Notes: a model not told the origin generated them from the letters alone. A stretch of DNA of 64,000 nt from Poa pratensis (GCA_947311845.1 CAMZMU010000034.1:94096289-94160288); one strand, 5' to 3'; positions 21,770 through 33,357 are shown, counted from the stretch's first letter. Translations and numbers: made by a program.

Positions 21770-24598
21770 CTACCCTTGGGACGGAGGGTACTGAGTCTCG
21801 TCCACCCGAGGTATGGGTTGTATGACACCCGCGATGTGTCCGCCTGCTGCAGGCTGTGGTGGTGGAGGTGGTGCCATCAGAACGGGCACATTATGTGACT
21901 GAGGCACCGGAGCGGGTGCGGATGCGTGTGCGGCTGCTGCCTTTCTGAGTTGCACGTAGTCAGATGCTAGTTTGTCGAATTCCCTGCAATTTCTCATCGA
22001 GTGATTGGAGCGTAATTTTCCATCGTCTCCTTTGTACAGATGTAATCTGCAATCAGCATCCATCTTGTCATCGAATGATCGCTCGTTTTGTGCGCTGGAG
22101 CGCGATTTGCGCCAGTTTTTCTTCTTGTAGTTGTCACTGCGTTGATCGCGGTCTCGACGATCATCTCGACTGTCCCGACGATCGTCTCGGTTGTCCCGTC
22201 TATCTTCTCGACTGTGGCGTCGATCTTCTGACCGTCGGTCGCTTCTGTCTTGGTCATTGCGGGGTGTGGAGAACCCAGCCGCCATGAATTCGGGTCTGTC
22301 GTCGTCGTAATGACGTTTTGAGCGTTTGCGCCTCCGATCATCTCTGTACGAGTCCCTGCGGTTTCGACTACCGCTAGTATGATCCTCACGGGGTGAGGAC
22401 CCACGTGTGGTGCGCGCCATGTCTTCTCCATCTGCCCATTCAGTCGCTATCTTCAATAGGTTAGCCACAAAAGTTGGCTTTTGGCGTCCAAGTGCTTCTT
22501 TGAAGTCTCGCCTGGCGAGTCCCATTATGAAAGTATCCATGGCCATATCTTCTGAGATTACGCCAACTGAGTTGCGTATCTCAGTCCATCGTCGGATGTA
22601 TGATCTCAGCGTTTCATCCGAGCATTGGACGCATGCTCTCAGCTCTTTGAACGTCTTCGGTCGCTCACATAGAGGCTCGAAGTTTTTGATGAAGTCCGCG
22701 CGGAAGTGATCCCACGAGTTGTATAGTGATGGGGGTAGAGCTTTGAGCCAGTCGCGGGCTATGCCTTCGAGCATTAGTCGTATGTACTGCATCGCTGTGG
22801 TGTTCATACCCCGCTGGCACGAGACAGCCAGCCTGTAATCTTCCAACCACCCCGAAGGTTCCTGTCGACCCGTGTATTTGGGTTGTTCTGATGTAAGTTT
22901 GAACCCTTTGGGCATCCGTGTCTCGCGGACGCGTCGAGTGAAGCACAGAGCTCCACATGGCTCAGGCTCCCGATCAGAATACGAGTCACTACTGTAAGAT
23001 CTGCGTGATCTGCTTCTGGACCTGCGCCGGCGTGAGCCGCTCCTTTCCTTCGAGTGGTGTCGACGACCACTATGATTATGCTCTTCTCGTCGTGGATTAG
23101 CTATGGCACGGTCTCGACTCCCTCCTGGAGTTTTTGGGATTTGGTTTATGACCTTCGCTGCTAAGGCGAGTGATTTGATCTGTTGGCGATATAGTTTTGT
23201 GTTGGGATCATCCGATGGAGGCCTGATTGCCTGTAGGTACGCTGCAGCAGAGTAGAGGGCACCCGCCGCTGTTTTGGGTATTGGTACTTCCTCTTCGTCG
23301 AATGTCATGAAGGAGTTGCCCAAGTTGCGGGTGAGCGCCTCCCTCTCATCGTCCGGGAGGCATGATAGCCTCGATCTGGACCTTGTGTCGTCTCGCCCGG
23401 TGGAGCTCATGGAGAGCTGTCTTCTTCGTACACTCGATAAGCTAGCTTGCTTTTTGCGCTCTTCGAGAGTTGCTCTGATCTGTTGCAGTCGAAGCAATTC
23501 CTGCCAGTTGAAGTATTGGAAGGTGAGCATCTCCTCTCGTGTTGCGTCCGCTGGCATCATTGTGCACTCCTTGATGACTTTATCTGCTTTTGCTGCCATC
23601 TCAGCAGTGATTATGAGAGTTGTGACTCCATCCGGCATGGTTACCGTGCACGGGAATTCTGTAGGCCTGCGACTGGCCGCCACATCGGAGGACTCCGCAG
23701 CGAAAGCAACGCAAACTTGCTGGGGAATCACCCGAGGATATGTGTTTGTGTTTTCGAGTCCCACCATGGACTCGATGTCTTCATCGAGACTCATACTAGA
23801 GTCTATATGCCAGTCGAACAGCCCATCTGGGAGGAGTTCGCTGTTGATGTGTTCATCGTCCACGCTCATCTCGACGTCATCGACGCTGTTATGAATCTCG
23901 GAGTCGAGTTTGTTGACGCAGATCTCGGAATCGACGTGGTTGTCGATATGAGAGTCGAGCTCGTCGAAGTTGCTGAGGGAGATGCCGCAGTCGAAGCTTT
24001 CCTCGAGTGGAAGGTCGATCTCGAGATCGTTTTTGCTATATGCTGATTCAACGTCTTCGCCTTCTATCTCGTTTGCCATGAACTCGTTAAACTCCCGAGT
24101 CGACATGGTTGTTGCAGATGAGCATGCTTGGAGGATCGATGATGGTATGGACGCAGTCGACGGATCCTCCGTCGAGGGAGCCGTAGTCGATGGAACCTCG
24201 GGTGCGGAAATCGCGAGTTGCCGTGGATCTGTCGCGTCCTGCGTACCAAGCTGGTTTACGAAAAAATTGAATAAACCAACGGTTAGATCCAAACCTGACT
24301 CGAGATCAGCGAACGTCTCCTAAAATTCTGGCGAGTGCGGCTCGAAATTCATCAGGGGATCCGATGCACTTTTTGCAGATGAAGTTGGCGCGTTGCCGTT
24401 TGTCGAGTGAGTCGGCGAGTTGCCGTGTGTCGCCCGAGTTGGCGAGTTCTGGTTTCTCGATGCAGCCGGCGAGTTGCCGTTTGTAGATGCGATTGGCGAG
24501 TCGCCGCCTTCCGATGGAACCGAAGAAACCACGATTCCAGCACTATTCTTTCCCACAGACGGCGCCAATTGACGAGAGGTGTCCTCATCAATTCCCAT
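21770..24598 (-). pseudogene. Gypsy A gag
   Basis: The frame appears to start at ATG 24598, inside the 5' LTR, and reads through the primer site as RQLAPSVGKN. A TAG at about 24320 interrupts it after EPHSPEF; the same frame continues for 840 residues. The retrotransposon gag domain is near the middle (DWLKALPPSLYNSW...FIMGLARRDFKEAL), followed by a strongly basic/RD-rich nucleic-acid-binding tail (DDRRDNRDDRRDSRDDRR). No CCHC knuckle was seen. Confidence 0.8.
24548..24569 (-). promoter_or_regulatory. Gypsy A primer binding site
   Basis: On the minus strand ATTGGCGCCGTCTGTGGG directly follows the 5' LTR end (24570). TGGCGCC-type primer sites are usual in plant Gypsy elements. Here the site is also translated, as QLAPSVG. 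Confidence 0.85.
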
Positions 24599-25069
24599 GG
24601 TTAAGGACCTAGGGTTGAGATTATGGGGAGAGAACGTGGTAGTTCTGGTAGTTTCGTCGGCTGACAAGCAGAGGCAAAGATTTACCCAGATTCAGGCCCC
24701 TCGGGTGGAGGTAAAGACCATACTTCCTGCTTATCTGTTATTGATCGTGTAAGATTATGAGGTTACAAGGTGGATTCGGCGAGATTGTCGATCTCGCTAG
24801 GGCTTTTGGTGGTTCGAGTATTGCTTCCCCAGGATCGGCGGCCCTCCCAGTTCTTATATCATAGGCTGGGTCTCGGGAGTCCATAACCGACCCTGTTTAC
24901 AGGTAAGGAAAGTCCTAACCGACTATGCCTATGTCTAAACTTGGAGGGTACTCCTTCTTCTTGGGCCTCTCGTCTTGGGCTTCGAATTGTTTCTTGATAA
25001 TCTGGGCTTTAGTCATTACGTGCACCAGGTACCCTTACAGTGGGGTGCCCGAGATGTATATCCTTGTCA
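24570..25069 (-). repeat. 5' LTR of Gypsy A
   Basis: A 500-bp repeat matching 11679-12178. Its outer end joins the target duplication ACTAT (25070-25074). It contains the apparent gag start codon. Confidence 0.92.
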
Positions 25070-25948
25070 ACTATCATAAACTTGTAATTCAAAATTGAAT
25101 TAATTTCGGAAAATAGACATAAAGTCATTTAAGTAGGCGAAATTAGGTAGAAACCGAGAAAATTCATAATATTTCTGGATTGTCCATCAAATATGATCTA
25201 CTTTGTGTGGAAATTGGATGGGTGCCATTTTGCACCATATTTGTTGTACTTGCTTCACAAAAAATGTCATTTTTTACAATTAAAAAAATGAAAAATGATA
25301 TTTATAAACATAATTTGAAAAAACTTAGTTCTGCAACATTGTTTGTCATAACAAGACAAACCTATGTGTCAAATACGGTCACATTATCACAAACTATGGT
25401 ACATAGATTATCATATCTAGGTCATTTGACTCAAAACTTATACATGTTTATAGATGATTGATCTTTTGTGAAAAAGTTTTGTGGAAATTTTTTCAAAACT
25501 CAAGTTTATCATTTCTCCTAGCAACTAGTACACATATAAGGAGTCCATGCCCAAGGATTTACTTTTTTTTGTATTTTTTCACATTCTTTTATTTTTTTGA
25601 AAAAATGGTCAAAATAGACCCCGTGGCATAATTTGTTGCAAAAAATCATATGCATGATGAAAAAGATGATATGGATGTCATATTTGGATTCCTCTCATTT
25701 TTCTAATCAATTTGGATATTTTATTTGTTAAATTTCGATTTATAGATTTAAAGATATGAATTATTCCATATTAAACGAAAACAGAAAAAAAAACATAGCT
25801 ATGCCTACGGCTTTGCCGTCGGCATAGACCCTGTGCCGACGGCCGCGTCGATGGAAATTCCTCGTCGGAGCCAATGCCGACGGCCCCGATAAAAAGCCGT
25901 CGGCATAGAATCCGGCCGTCGGCATAGCTAGCCATTCCTGTAGTGCAA

Positions 25949-26222
25949 GCGCATCAACGTTGATTAAAAAGATGTCATGGTTAAGCTGTCAGCACGAATA
26001 CCGAGCAAGTTCACATGCACATTTTTAAGTGAGACTTGCAGGTCCTCATGTCGATACCGAGTAAGTTGGCACTAATTTTAACAGTGGAGGAGCGGGCATC
26101 AAGGGTGTTGGGACCGAGAACGCGCCAATCTCAATGTTTTGACCAAATTAGAGAGATGCGAGTAATAGATTAATCAAATTTGAAGGGGAATCCCATGTTC
26201 AATCGAGTTAAGGGCCATGACA
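25949..26222. repeat. Segment Z, right part (CACTA flank, block A)
   Basis: Closely similar to 29328-29640, sharing gcgcatcaacgttgattaaa, ggaggagcgggcatcaaggg and gcgagtaatagattaatc. Together with 9732-9843 it reconstructs a continuous sequence like 29215-29640 without the CACTA. A tactccctcag end at 26222 may be the start of a Stowaway-like insertion whose other end I could not place. Confidence 0.7.
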
Positions 26223-26383
26223 TACTCCCTCAGTTTTTGTATACAAGGCCACAAACTCACATTCTAGATACAAGGTAAAATTCGAACTGATTAATGCTTG
26301 CTTAATCAGTTAGCAAAGCCAGCTTGTTTTGACCGGGAACTCATCATTTGCTGGGTAAATAAATGCTGGTGCATGCGATTCTA

Positions 26384-26687
26384 CTCCCTCCGTTTAGGTG
26401 TATAGGACCTCTACCAAAACGCACCGTGACCAAGACAGATGATGAATGGCTATATTACTCCCCAATCAGCGATTAAATAGAATGATACATTAATTAATCT
26501 ATTAACTAACCTACACCATGCATTGGTCAAACCGTATCACATCACCAATTTGGAGCAATTAGAGGAGGAGAGAGAGGGCCCATAACTTCCAATTAATTAG
26601 GCTAATTAATATTTTGGGCCTTATTTGTGTCTAGTTTTGGAATAATTTTTTTTTTCATAAGAGGCGCTATACACCTAAACGAGGGAG
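26384..26687. mobile_element. Mariner/Stowaway-type MITE, 304 bp
   Basis: The inverted termini are CTCCCTCCGTTTAGGTGTATA and, inverted, a near-identical 20-bp end lacking one base of the CCTCCG box. A TA duplication lies on both sides (26382-26383 and 26688-26689). No ORF is present. Confidence 0.85.
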
Positions 26688-26824
26688 TAGCTTGTTTAGG
26701 CTGGTAACTCACGGCCGCATGTATGCATGCAACGTCCCATTGGACGGGTAATTAATGTTTCGTCATTTGCTATTCTCGAGTAGGGCATTGTACAAGGAAG
26801 ACGTCATTACTTCTGCCTCGTTTG

Positions 26825-29205
26825 ATGTTTGTGGCTTTATATAGAAGCAAAAACTGGGGATTTGTGGCTCCCAACCACCAGTGTGCCGGGTAGATTTGAT
26901 TTTTGAAAAAATTGAATTTGAGTTTGAAAAAAATCCAAAAACAATTCCTATGATATATATGCATGTTTTCTAAGTACTAGTAATTGTGCACGTGCAATGC
27001 ACGTTTTGCCCTCGTAGTAAAAGCAATAAAATTGTATAATATATATACCACATAATATTTACTTCAAAAAATATGCATAGTATGTAAAATCTACTGTGAT
27101 TAAATATGAGTAAAATTCTAGGCACATTTGGTATGAATAGAAAATATGCGAGAATGATAACTCCTCCTGACACCTATATATTATACAAAAGAATTCTTTA
27201 CATCAATTTTAAACCTGTAGCATTATAACATTGATGAATATGAACACCAATCGAAGTATCAACTTTGGAATATCTCACTCTCTAATCTCATGATCATGCC
27301 ATGGTCAACTGATCACAGTTCGGATAAATGACGGGTAGCAAAGAATTGTTTAGTGAAGTGAAACATGTTTTGAACTTAACTTTTTTATTGACTCTGCTCA
27401 CAGTGCACATCTTTATGACGATTAACATAAATGATACTCCAGTAAACACCTTCTACACACGGAGTCACAGTAAAGTAGAATTAATCGATTGTCTGAACCA
27501 ATTAAAATCAATCAGTCAAAACTTACAGGCATATTCAAAAGAATTTAATCTCACTATTAGTAGTAGGGCAAACCACCCTAGCATTTGTCTCCTCGTACCC
27601 CTCATACACCATGCGTTAAATAATATGTATCCGCATCATTTTTGTGTGGCATGTCCGAACCCTTGTTGTCCTTGCTACCGGCCGGCATGTTTGAGCCCTA
27701 GTCTGTAGTTAGCCACTCAAAAATTACATATCTGAATAATGTGAACTCGGCACTGAATAGTAATTTTACATGTGTTAGGATTAATTACCTGATGCTCACC
27801 CCTGTACTCACCCTGGGTTCTACACGAAACACACAAATTACAATCATAACCACTTGAGAATTTCTGCAGTTGTTTGCCAAAAAAAATCATCAAGCTATCA
27901 CCATATATTTGACACACATGTTCAGTTTACTGACTTCAGATTTTACCTCACGTGGAAGTAGCCATGTCTGGCATTCTGCAGGTCATAGACAATACACACC
28001 TGGACTAATTCTTCAGCTAGTATGCGTTGTGCTCGATGGAGCTCTAGCCCACTTCAAGTGCCTGCACGAATATTTGCAATTTTTAAAACAACTATTTTCA
28101 CCGGAGTTTGAAGATATGAATGTTGCCTTCTCTATATAGGAATATAAAGTGGGTAAATGTCATAAGAACTTCAAACAAACAAAAGGTAGTTGGAGAAGAG
28201 CAGATCAACTTAATACATTCAGAAGAAAAAACTGGTCAACACAAATGGTCAGCTAGGTCTACATGCTAGTATGCTACAACGGTTTTTATACTATATATAC
28301 TATAATTACTAACCAACCAAAGTGCCCAGGAATTCAAGTGAGATAACTGAAAAAAGACGCATGCCCATGATTCAATCATATTAACTGTCAGATATTATCC
28401 GATGAAAACTAAACAAGTAACTGTATACACACCTACGTTGCTAATTGTGCATCAGAAATACAAACACTCGCATTATTCTATGTTACCGATTCTATATTGG
28501 CAATTCTACAACAGTACTTTTTTTTTTATCTGTCTAAAGAATAAGATCCAAACCAAAATCTGCTAATGATTTATGTGTTAAAACTTGTGCACCTTGTCCA
28601 ACTCAGCAAGATCTACTAAGGATAATTATCTCCTCATAGTTCACCGTGCAGTAATGAGTATGAGCAAAAGATAGGTAAAGCCATGCTCGGGGAATACCCT
28701 TGTAGTATTTACAGATTATACTATAGTGCTCGATAATCAGTAGTCTGCCAGGAACCACACATTTCTATCGTACTGCCACACTTTTTGTTACGTTAGGATA
28801 ACAAACATGATCACAGATTTTGCTACACTGCCTAGAGATAAGTTGAGTTGGCTATTCAAAATTCAGAAAGTAGTCGGGGAATTTCAACAAACATCTAGTG
28901 CTCACACATACAGGCGTGCTCCAGACGCTACAAACTGAATTCCCACCAGCCTGTAAACAGTCCAAAAGGGAAAATAGTATGTTGAATCTGTCAGAAATTT
29001 CTCTTTTTTGTGTAGCCCAAAATATAAGGTTGTTTTTGGACGAAACTTCTGGCGTACGTAGCATAATGTGTATGTATTTGTGTACCGAGTTTCAGATTTT
29101 TTTGAAACCTACAAGTATGATTTTCAAAAATTTCAAAAAACGAGCACACTGGTGCTTGGGAGGCACTACCGATTTTCGCAAAAAATGTATATTTGGTAGT
29201 GGCCT
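26825..29205. mobile_element. Region with inverted ends and a Helitron 3' terminus
   Basis: The box gtggctcccaaccaccagtgtgc (26855-26885) is inverted relative to gcacactggtgcttgggaggcac (29144-29166), and both are followed inward by AT-rich ttcaaaaa tracts, suggesting the ends of one element. Just inside the left end, plus-strand actagtaattgtgcacgtgcaatgcacg (26976-27003) read on the minus strand is a hairpin CGTGCATTGCACG followed about 11 nt later by CTAG/T, as at Helitron 3' ends. The interior (27000-29000) has only short unrecognised frames, for example 27328-27708; no Rep/helicase was seen. Confidence 0.4.
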
Positions 29206-29214
29206 TATATATAG

Positions 29215-29650
29215 TTGCGTACCCACGAAGAGCCCATCCATATCCTACTCACCGTTTAAGCAAGCTTCGACGAGCGTTTGCATTGGTGGGTCTGAATCTG
29301 ATACTGCTAATGCCTCCTGCCGACCTAGCGCATCAACGTTGATTAAAAAGAGGTCATGGTTAAGCTGTCAGCAAAAATACAGAGCAAAGTTCACATGCAT
29401 ATTTTTAATCGAGACTTGCAGGGCCTCTCTCAAGTCCTCGCGTCGATGCCGAGCAAGTTGGCACTAATTTTAACAGTGGAGGAGCGGGCATCAAGGGTGT
29501 TGGGACCTGCGTGAGGCCTCGCCACCAAGAACATGCCAATCTCAATGCTCTGACCAAACCAGAAAGATGCGAGTAATAGATTAATCAAATTTGATTTTAA
29601 GGGGAATCCCATGCTCAATCGAGTTAAGGTCCATGACGGCCTTGACATAT
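29215..29650. repeat. Segment Z, copy B with unoccupied CACTA site
   Basis: Similar to 9732-9843 joined to 25946-26220. The sequence runs gccgac-cta-gcgcatc at 29319-29333, where block A has gccgac-caa-[CACTA]-caa-gcgcatc. It therefore represents the state before insertion. A short extra stretch is present here at about 29420-29440. Confidence 0.8.
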
Positions 29651-29744
29651 TAAACTCGACTAAGTTTGGTAAGCCGTTCAAAAAAAAAATTTTGGTAAGA
29701 ACTGAATTACTGCAGACCCAAACCAAGCTAGCTTACCACCAAAT

Positions 29745-30030
29745 CGCCGCGTCGGTCCTCCCCGTCCGGCAGCCGCTGTCGACGAGGCCCGCGCGTGGGT
29801 CGCAGCGCTCGTCCCTCCGCCCGTCGAGAGGCCAGCGGCAGAACCCCCACCTCCCTCCCGCCGCCGCCACGCCTCATCTTCTCCCCCGTCCATCGATCGA
29901 TTCGGGGATTTCTAAATTCACGGGAGGAAGAGGGTGGGGAAAATACAGGGCCTATTACCGGTGGGACCCCAATCGATGCTAAACATTGAAGCATAATTGA
30001 TTTTCTTAAAACTTATGCCTAGTTTTCCTC
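29745..30030. repeat. Segment X, copy B
   Basis: Matches 1-160 plus 570-605. GC-rich to about 29880, then the gatcgattcggggatttct box and ttgattttcttaaaactt. It follows segment Z here, which ties the right edge of block A to the left edge of block B. Confidence 0.5.
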
Positions 30031-30075
30031 CTGGCTAGTACTCCATAATGAATTATTGTCACCAACACAACTTTA

Positions 30076-30480
30076 TTAATAATTAAGAAATATCCGGTTG
30101 AACAAAACAATAATAACCAAAGTGAAAAAAGTGAGTACTTTGTGTAGTGTCACGACAGTCTGATCACTGATGTCGTGATTTGGTGACAGTTCACCTAATT
30201 TACCTAGCTTCTCAAGATATAACATCAGAGTTTCAATGGTCATCTTTTCCGGCATCACGAAGGTGTTGTACAAGGAATCCTTATCGTAAGGATCAGAGGC
30301 TGTGGAGCTGGAAATGAGTTCTTCGATTTCTCTATCAGTGATATCGCTATTGTAATTCTTGGCATCCTTAAGGAGTTGATCCTTCCATTGTGGAGTGAGT
30401 TCAGATCTGATGAGTTGGATGCCTCAGGTGTAGAAATTTGAAGGTTGAATTCTGATTCTTAAGGATGATGCCTTTGATGT
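30076..30480 (-). other. Unrecognised coding-like fragment
   Basis: A minus-strand open frame can be followed from about 30430 to 30076 with protein-like composition (TPQWKDQLLKDAKNYNSD, then ITDREIEELISSS and MTIETLMLYLEKLGKLGEL). It has no clear start. I do not recognise the family. It may be a captured exon or part of an element. Confidence 0.3.
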
Positions 30481-30623
30481 TGGGATTCGCCCACGGATCA
30501 ATCACATCAATTTAGACGAACACACACGAACGCAAATCTTATGGCTATCGTGCCCTCTATTTTTCTGTTTATTTCTTCAACTCACGGTACAAATCTGGTT
30601 ACAGGTGTGCATATATATATATA

Positions 30624-33357
30624 CTAGGTAAATTTGGTGCGGCGTCACGCCGCACCCGTGTAGTGAAATTCAAATTTGGAAATGTAGATTTTTAAAAATT
30701 GTGTAGATTTGAGAATTGTTGGAATGCAAAGAGAGCTTATGTTTGAAAGCTGCTTAGATTTCGAAAATTAGTCCAACTGGAAAGTTATTTAGAGTTGAAT
30801 TCTCCTCACGTTAGTAAAATGGTTAGATTTGAAAGGCGGCTTAAATTTTGAAAATATTCAAATTTGTTTGCCGTGTTGTGGAGGTAAAATTGAAATTTGG
30901 AAAATGTCCACGTTATAGAAGTGTGTAGATTTGGAAATTGTTCGAATGCAAACAAAGCTCGTGGTTTAAAACTGTTCAGATTTCGAAATTCGTTTAAATT
31001 GAGAAGTTTTTCAGATTTTTTTTTATCCGTTCGTAAGATGATCAAATTTGGAAGACATTTAAAAGTTTTGAATATCCAAAATTGAAATTTGATCATATGC
31101 AGTAAGTAGTCAGCATTTATTTTTTTGTGACCATGTTGGCCTAACTGTACCCTATGAACAAAAGGAACAAAAAAAATAGAAACTTATAGAACTAACTCCT
31201 AATTCTCTCACTCAAAACATCTAAATCCTTCAACAATTATGGATGGACTGTAGCAAAGAAACTCCACAGTAACCGTGTAAATATTATAATAATTAAGAAC
31301 AGTAGTAGGCTTTATATTACGCAGAAAATTGTAATGCAGAAATAGTAAGCCAGAAAATTCGAAGTTGATACTTTTTTTTTTGCTAGCCGGCAAAATGTCC
31401 AATTCAAGAAGTAATGAATGCACTACAGTTCTGAATCCGACATATAAAGACGAACGGGCGTCTGACAGCATACTCTAAGAGGAAGTTTTATATTTTATAC
31501 ATGGGCATAGAACAACATACTACAACAAAGAGTTTTATACTGCGTACACAATTCAATCTTAACCCACAGAATTCGAACTGAATGTATTTTAGCTTAAGCT
31601 ACAGAATTCAGTCCGAATGTCTGACACTACCTAGACAGGAATCATCAAAAAAATAAGAAAATACTCTATCAGGAAGTTTAACATTCTGTACGCAGGCCTA
31701 GCAGCACACTGTAACAAAGAGTTTTGTACTCTGTACACGACTCAATTCTACCTTAAGCTACAGAACCGAAAGTGAATATATGAAGCTACAGACTTCGAAC
31801 TGAATGGCTGACAACGGTTGAACAAAAACAGTAAGAAATAAAGAAAATAGGAAAAGATAATCTGAAGCAGAAACAAACCTAGATCAATAAAAGCAGAGGA
31901 ACCGTCATGGATTGGCCGCTTGCCCAGACATATATCTCCCTTCTTCGTGCGTCCTCCTGAATTGAATCGGCAACAGCAGTTTCCGTCCGCAAATTGATAG
32001 GCACAGCAGGAGCACCACCATGTCCAGGAGCACCACCATGTCCAAACGGAGCAGGCAATGAAGGAACTAATCCAGAAGTCGAAGATCTATACAGCAACGG
32101 AGAATCAGCAAGCGTACGGGCAGAAACATGGCCAGAAGGAAGCGAATCGAACTGTTCCAATGAAAGGAGCGATGAACTGAAATTCCCGGGAAGAAGAGCT
32201 GCAGGGACAGAAGGTAGACCATCATCTGCCGAACGACGCCGACGGCGCGATGGGCGAGCAGCAGCATCAGGAGACAGGCGTTCTGAAGCTCGACGGGCAA
32301 GAGCAGACGCACGCCCACGAGAAACCGGAATAAGCTCATCCGAACGGGGCGGAACAGGTGAAGCAGGCCGTTCTGAAGTCCGTCGGGCGAGGGCAGAGAC
32401 ACGGCCACCACGGCCAACTGAAACCGGTGAGGGATGATCGGAAGAATGAGGCTGATTCGAAGAAAGAGGCGACGAACACGCAGGCTGATCAGCAGCAACG
32501 AAACGCGAAGACGGAACAGGGCGACGACGACAGCGCCGAGGCGGCACATCGGAAGGATCGCAAGCATTAGGCGTCGGCAACACTTCAGAGGCAAGCGGCA
32601 ACGCCGCGCGGAGTTGGGCTGCACGCGGATGGCGGCGCCACCTCTTATGTGTCGCCGGAGCAGCCGCGGCGGAGCGCAGACGCGGCTTACGGAGCAGTCG
32701 TACGGCGGCGGCGATTCCGGCGACGACGCGGCGTCTCGGCAGGCGGCTGTCGGCGAGGGAGGAGAAGTGACGACGGCGGAGCTCGGCGAGCGGTCGGATT
32801 CGTGTGGGGAGGACCGGAGCGGCGGCATCGAGCGCGGCGGCGGCGGCGAGCTCCGGCCGCGCAGGAGAAAGAGGAGGAAGAGGATTGAGATTGTTGCTTG
32901 GTTTTGCCGAATACAAGGTGTTTCCGATGGACTTGGGCCTAGGGACTCTTGTTTCCGGCTCCGATGATGTGCCTTGATTCCTTTTAGAGTGTTTGAGTGG
33001 TTTGGCCGGTTTCCGTAATTAACCGTGCAATGTATGGGTTTGGGTCCGGTTTCCTTTTTTAAACTGGACCAATTCTTTCTTCTAATAATGCAATGGCAGA
33101 GCTCCTGCTGGTTATAGTCAAAAGATTGTGGTGCACTTTTTCAAGGAAGTCCAAGACTTTCGTGAAATTGCGATTAGGTCCTCACGAGAACTGTTATGTG
33201 GGGTATTTTTTCAAGGAAGATCCTGGGTTTTCGACAAATTACAATTAGGCCCTCCCGCGGTACTGTTATACCGTAGCGGGGCACAGTAAAACAGTGCGCG
33301 TCGCGGTGGCTCGCTGTGGGAGCCGAAATCCTCTCCAACTTAATATAGTTATATATA
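30624..33357 (-). mobile_element. Probable non-autonomous Helitron
   Basis: The 3' end on the minus strand is well formed: a perfect 10-bp stem GGTGCGGCGT/ACGCCGCACC (30636-30656), 8 nt, then CTAG (30624-30627) followed by T. The 5' end is uncertain. The plus-strand stretch ccgaaatcctctccaact-taatatagtt near 33322-33350 resembles an inverted grass Helitron 5' end, giving an element of about 2.7 kb, but a clean terminal TC was not found. A GC-rich ORF block (31879-32916) would be captured cargo. Confidence 0.5.
31879..32916 (-). CDS. Uncharacterised Ala/Arg/Ser-rich ORF within the Helitron-like region
   Basis: A 345-residue minus-strand open frame (MYSAKPSNNLNPLPP...) of low-complexity, Arg/Pro/Ser-rich sequence. 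It contains a short internal repeat (GRASALARRASERL and GRVSALARRTSERP). An alternative frame (32067-32828, 253 residues) overlaps it completely, so coding status is uncertain. GC content drops sharply on both sides. It could be a captured gene 5' end or simply GC-rich DNA. Confidence 0.3.
   Translation of the reverse strand: MYSAKPSNNLNPLPPLSPARPELAAAAALDAAAPVLPTRIRPLAELRRRHFSSLADSRLPRRRVVAGIAAAVRLLRKPRLRSAAAAPATHKRWRRHPRAAQLRAALPLASEVLPTPNACDPSDVPPRRCRRRPVPSSRFVAADQPACSSPLSSNQPHSSDHPSPVSVGRGGRVSALARRTSERPASPVPPRSDELIPVSRGRASALARRASERLSPDAAARPSRRRRRSADDGLPSVPAALLPGNFSSSLLSLEQFDSLPSGHVSARTLADSPLLYRSSTSGLVPSLPAPFGHGGAPGHGGAPAVPINLRTETAVADSIQEDARRREIYVWASGQSMTVPLLLLI

Larger units (their letters stand above)
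11679..25069 (-). mobile_element. Tat-like Ty3/Gypsy retrotransposon A, complete with both LTRs
   Basis: Two 500-bp LTRs (11679-12178 and 24570-25069; TG...CA) are flanked by a 5-bp ACTAT duplication (11674-11678 and 25070-25074). The element reads on the minus strand: primer site attggcgccgtctgtggg (24548-24569), gag, protease, RT, two RNase H regions, integrase, then a long 3' region holding an antisense gene, and a polypurine tract ACTCGGGGGCTAC beside the left LTR (12179-12195). By eye the LTRs differ at roughly 15 positions (about 3%), so it is fairly young. Pol carries several stops, so it is not autonomous now. No chromodomain is seen after the integrase; two RNase H regions and an extra antisense ORF fit the Tat lineage. 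Confidence 0.92.
9844..25945. mobile_element. Non-autonomous CACTA element carrying a nested Gypsy
   Basis: The termini are CACTACAGGAATGGC at 9844 and its inverted copy ending at 25945, with a 3-bp CAA target duplication (9841-9843 and 25946-25948). Subterminal arrays of TATGCCGACGGC-like motifs lie at 9865-9990 and 25800-25925. Without the nested Gypsy (11679-25069) the element is about 2.7 kb and encodes no transposase; its AT-rich core is a tandem repeat. A paralogous unoccupied site at 29325 confirms the boundaries. Confidence 0.92.

Noticed and set aside
23274..24046. Plus-strand open frames opposite Gypsy A gag
   Set aside because: Mirror frames of gag; the gag frame has recognisable domain sequence, these do not.
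27328..27708. Possible small secreted protein (hydrophobic stretch LTFLLTLLTVHIF)
   Set aside because: No homologue recognised, no promoter or splice context, and AT-rich surroundings; the hydrophobic run could be chance.
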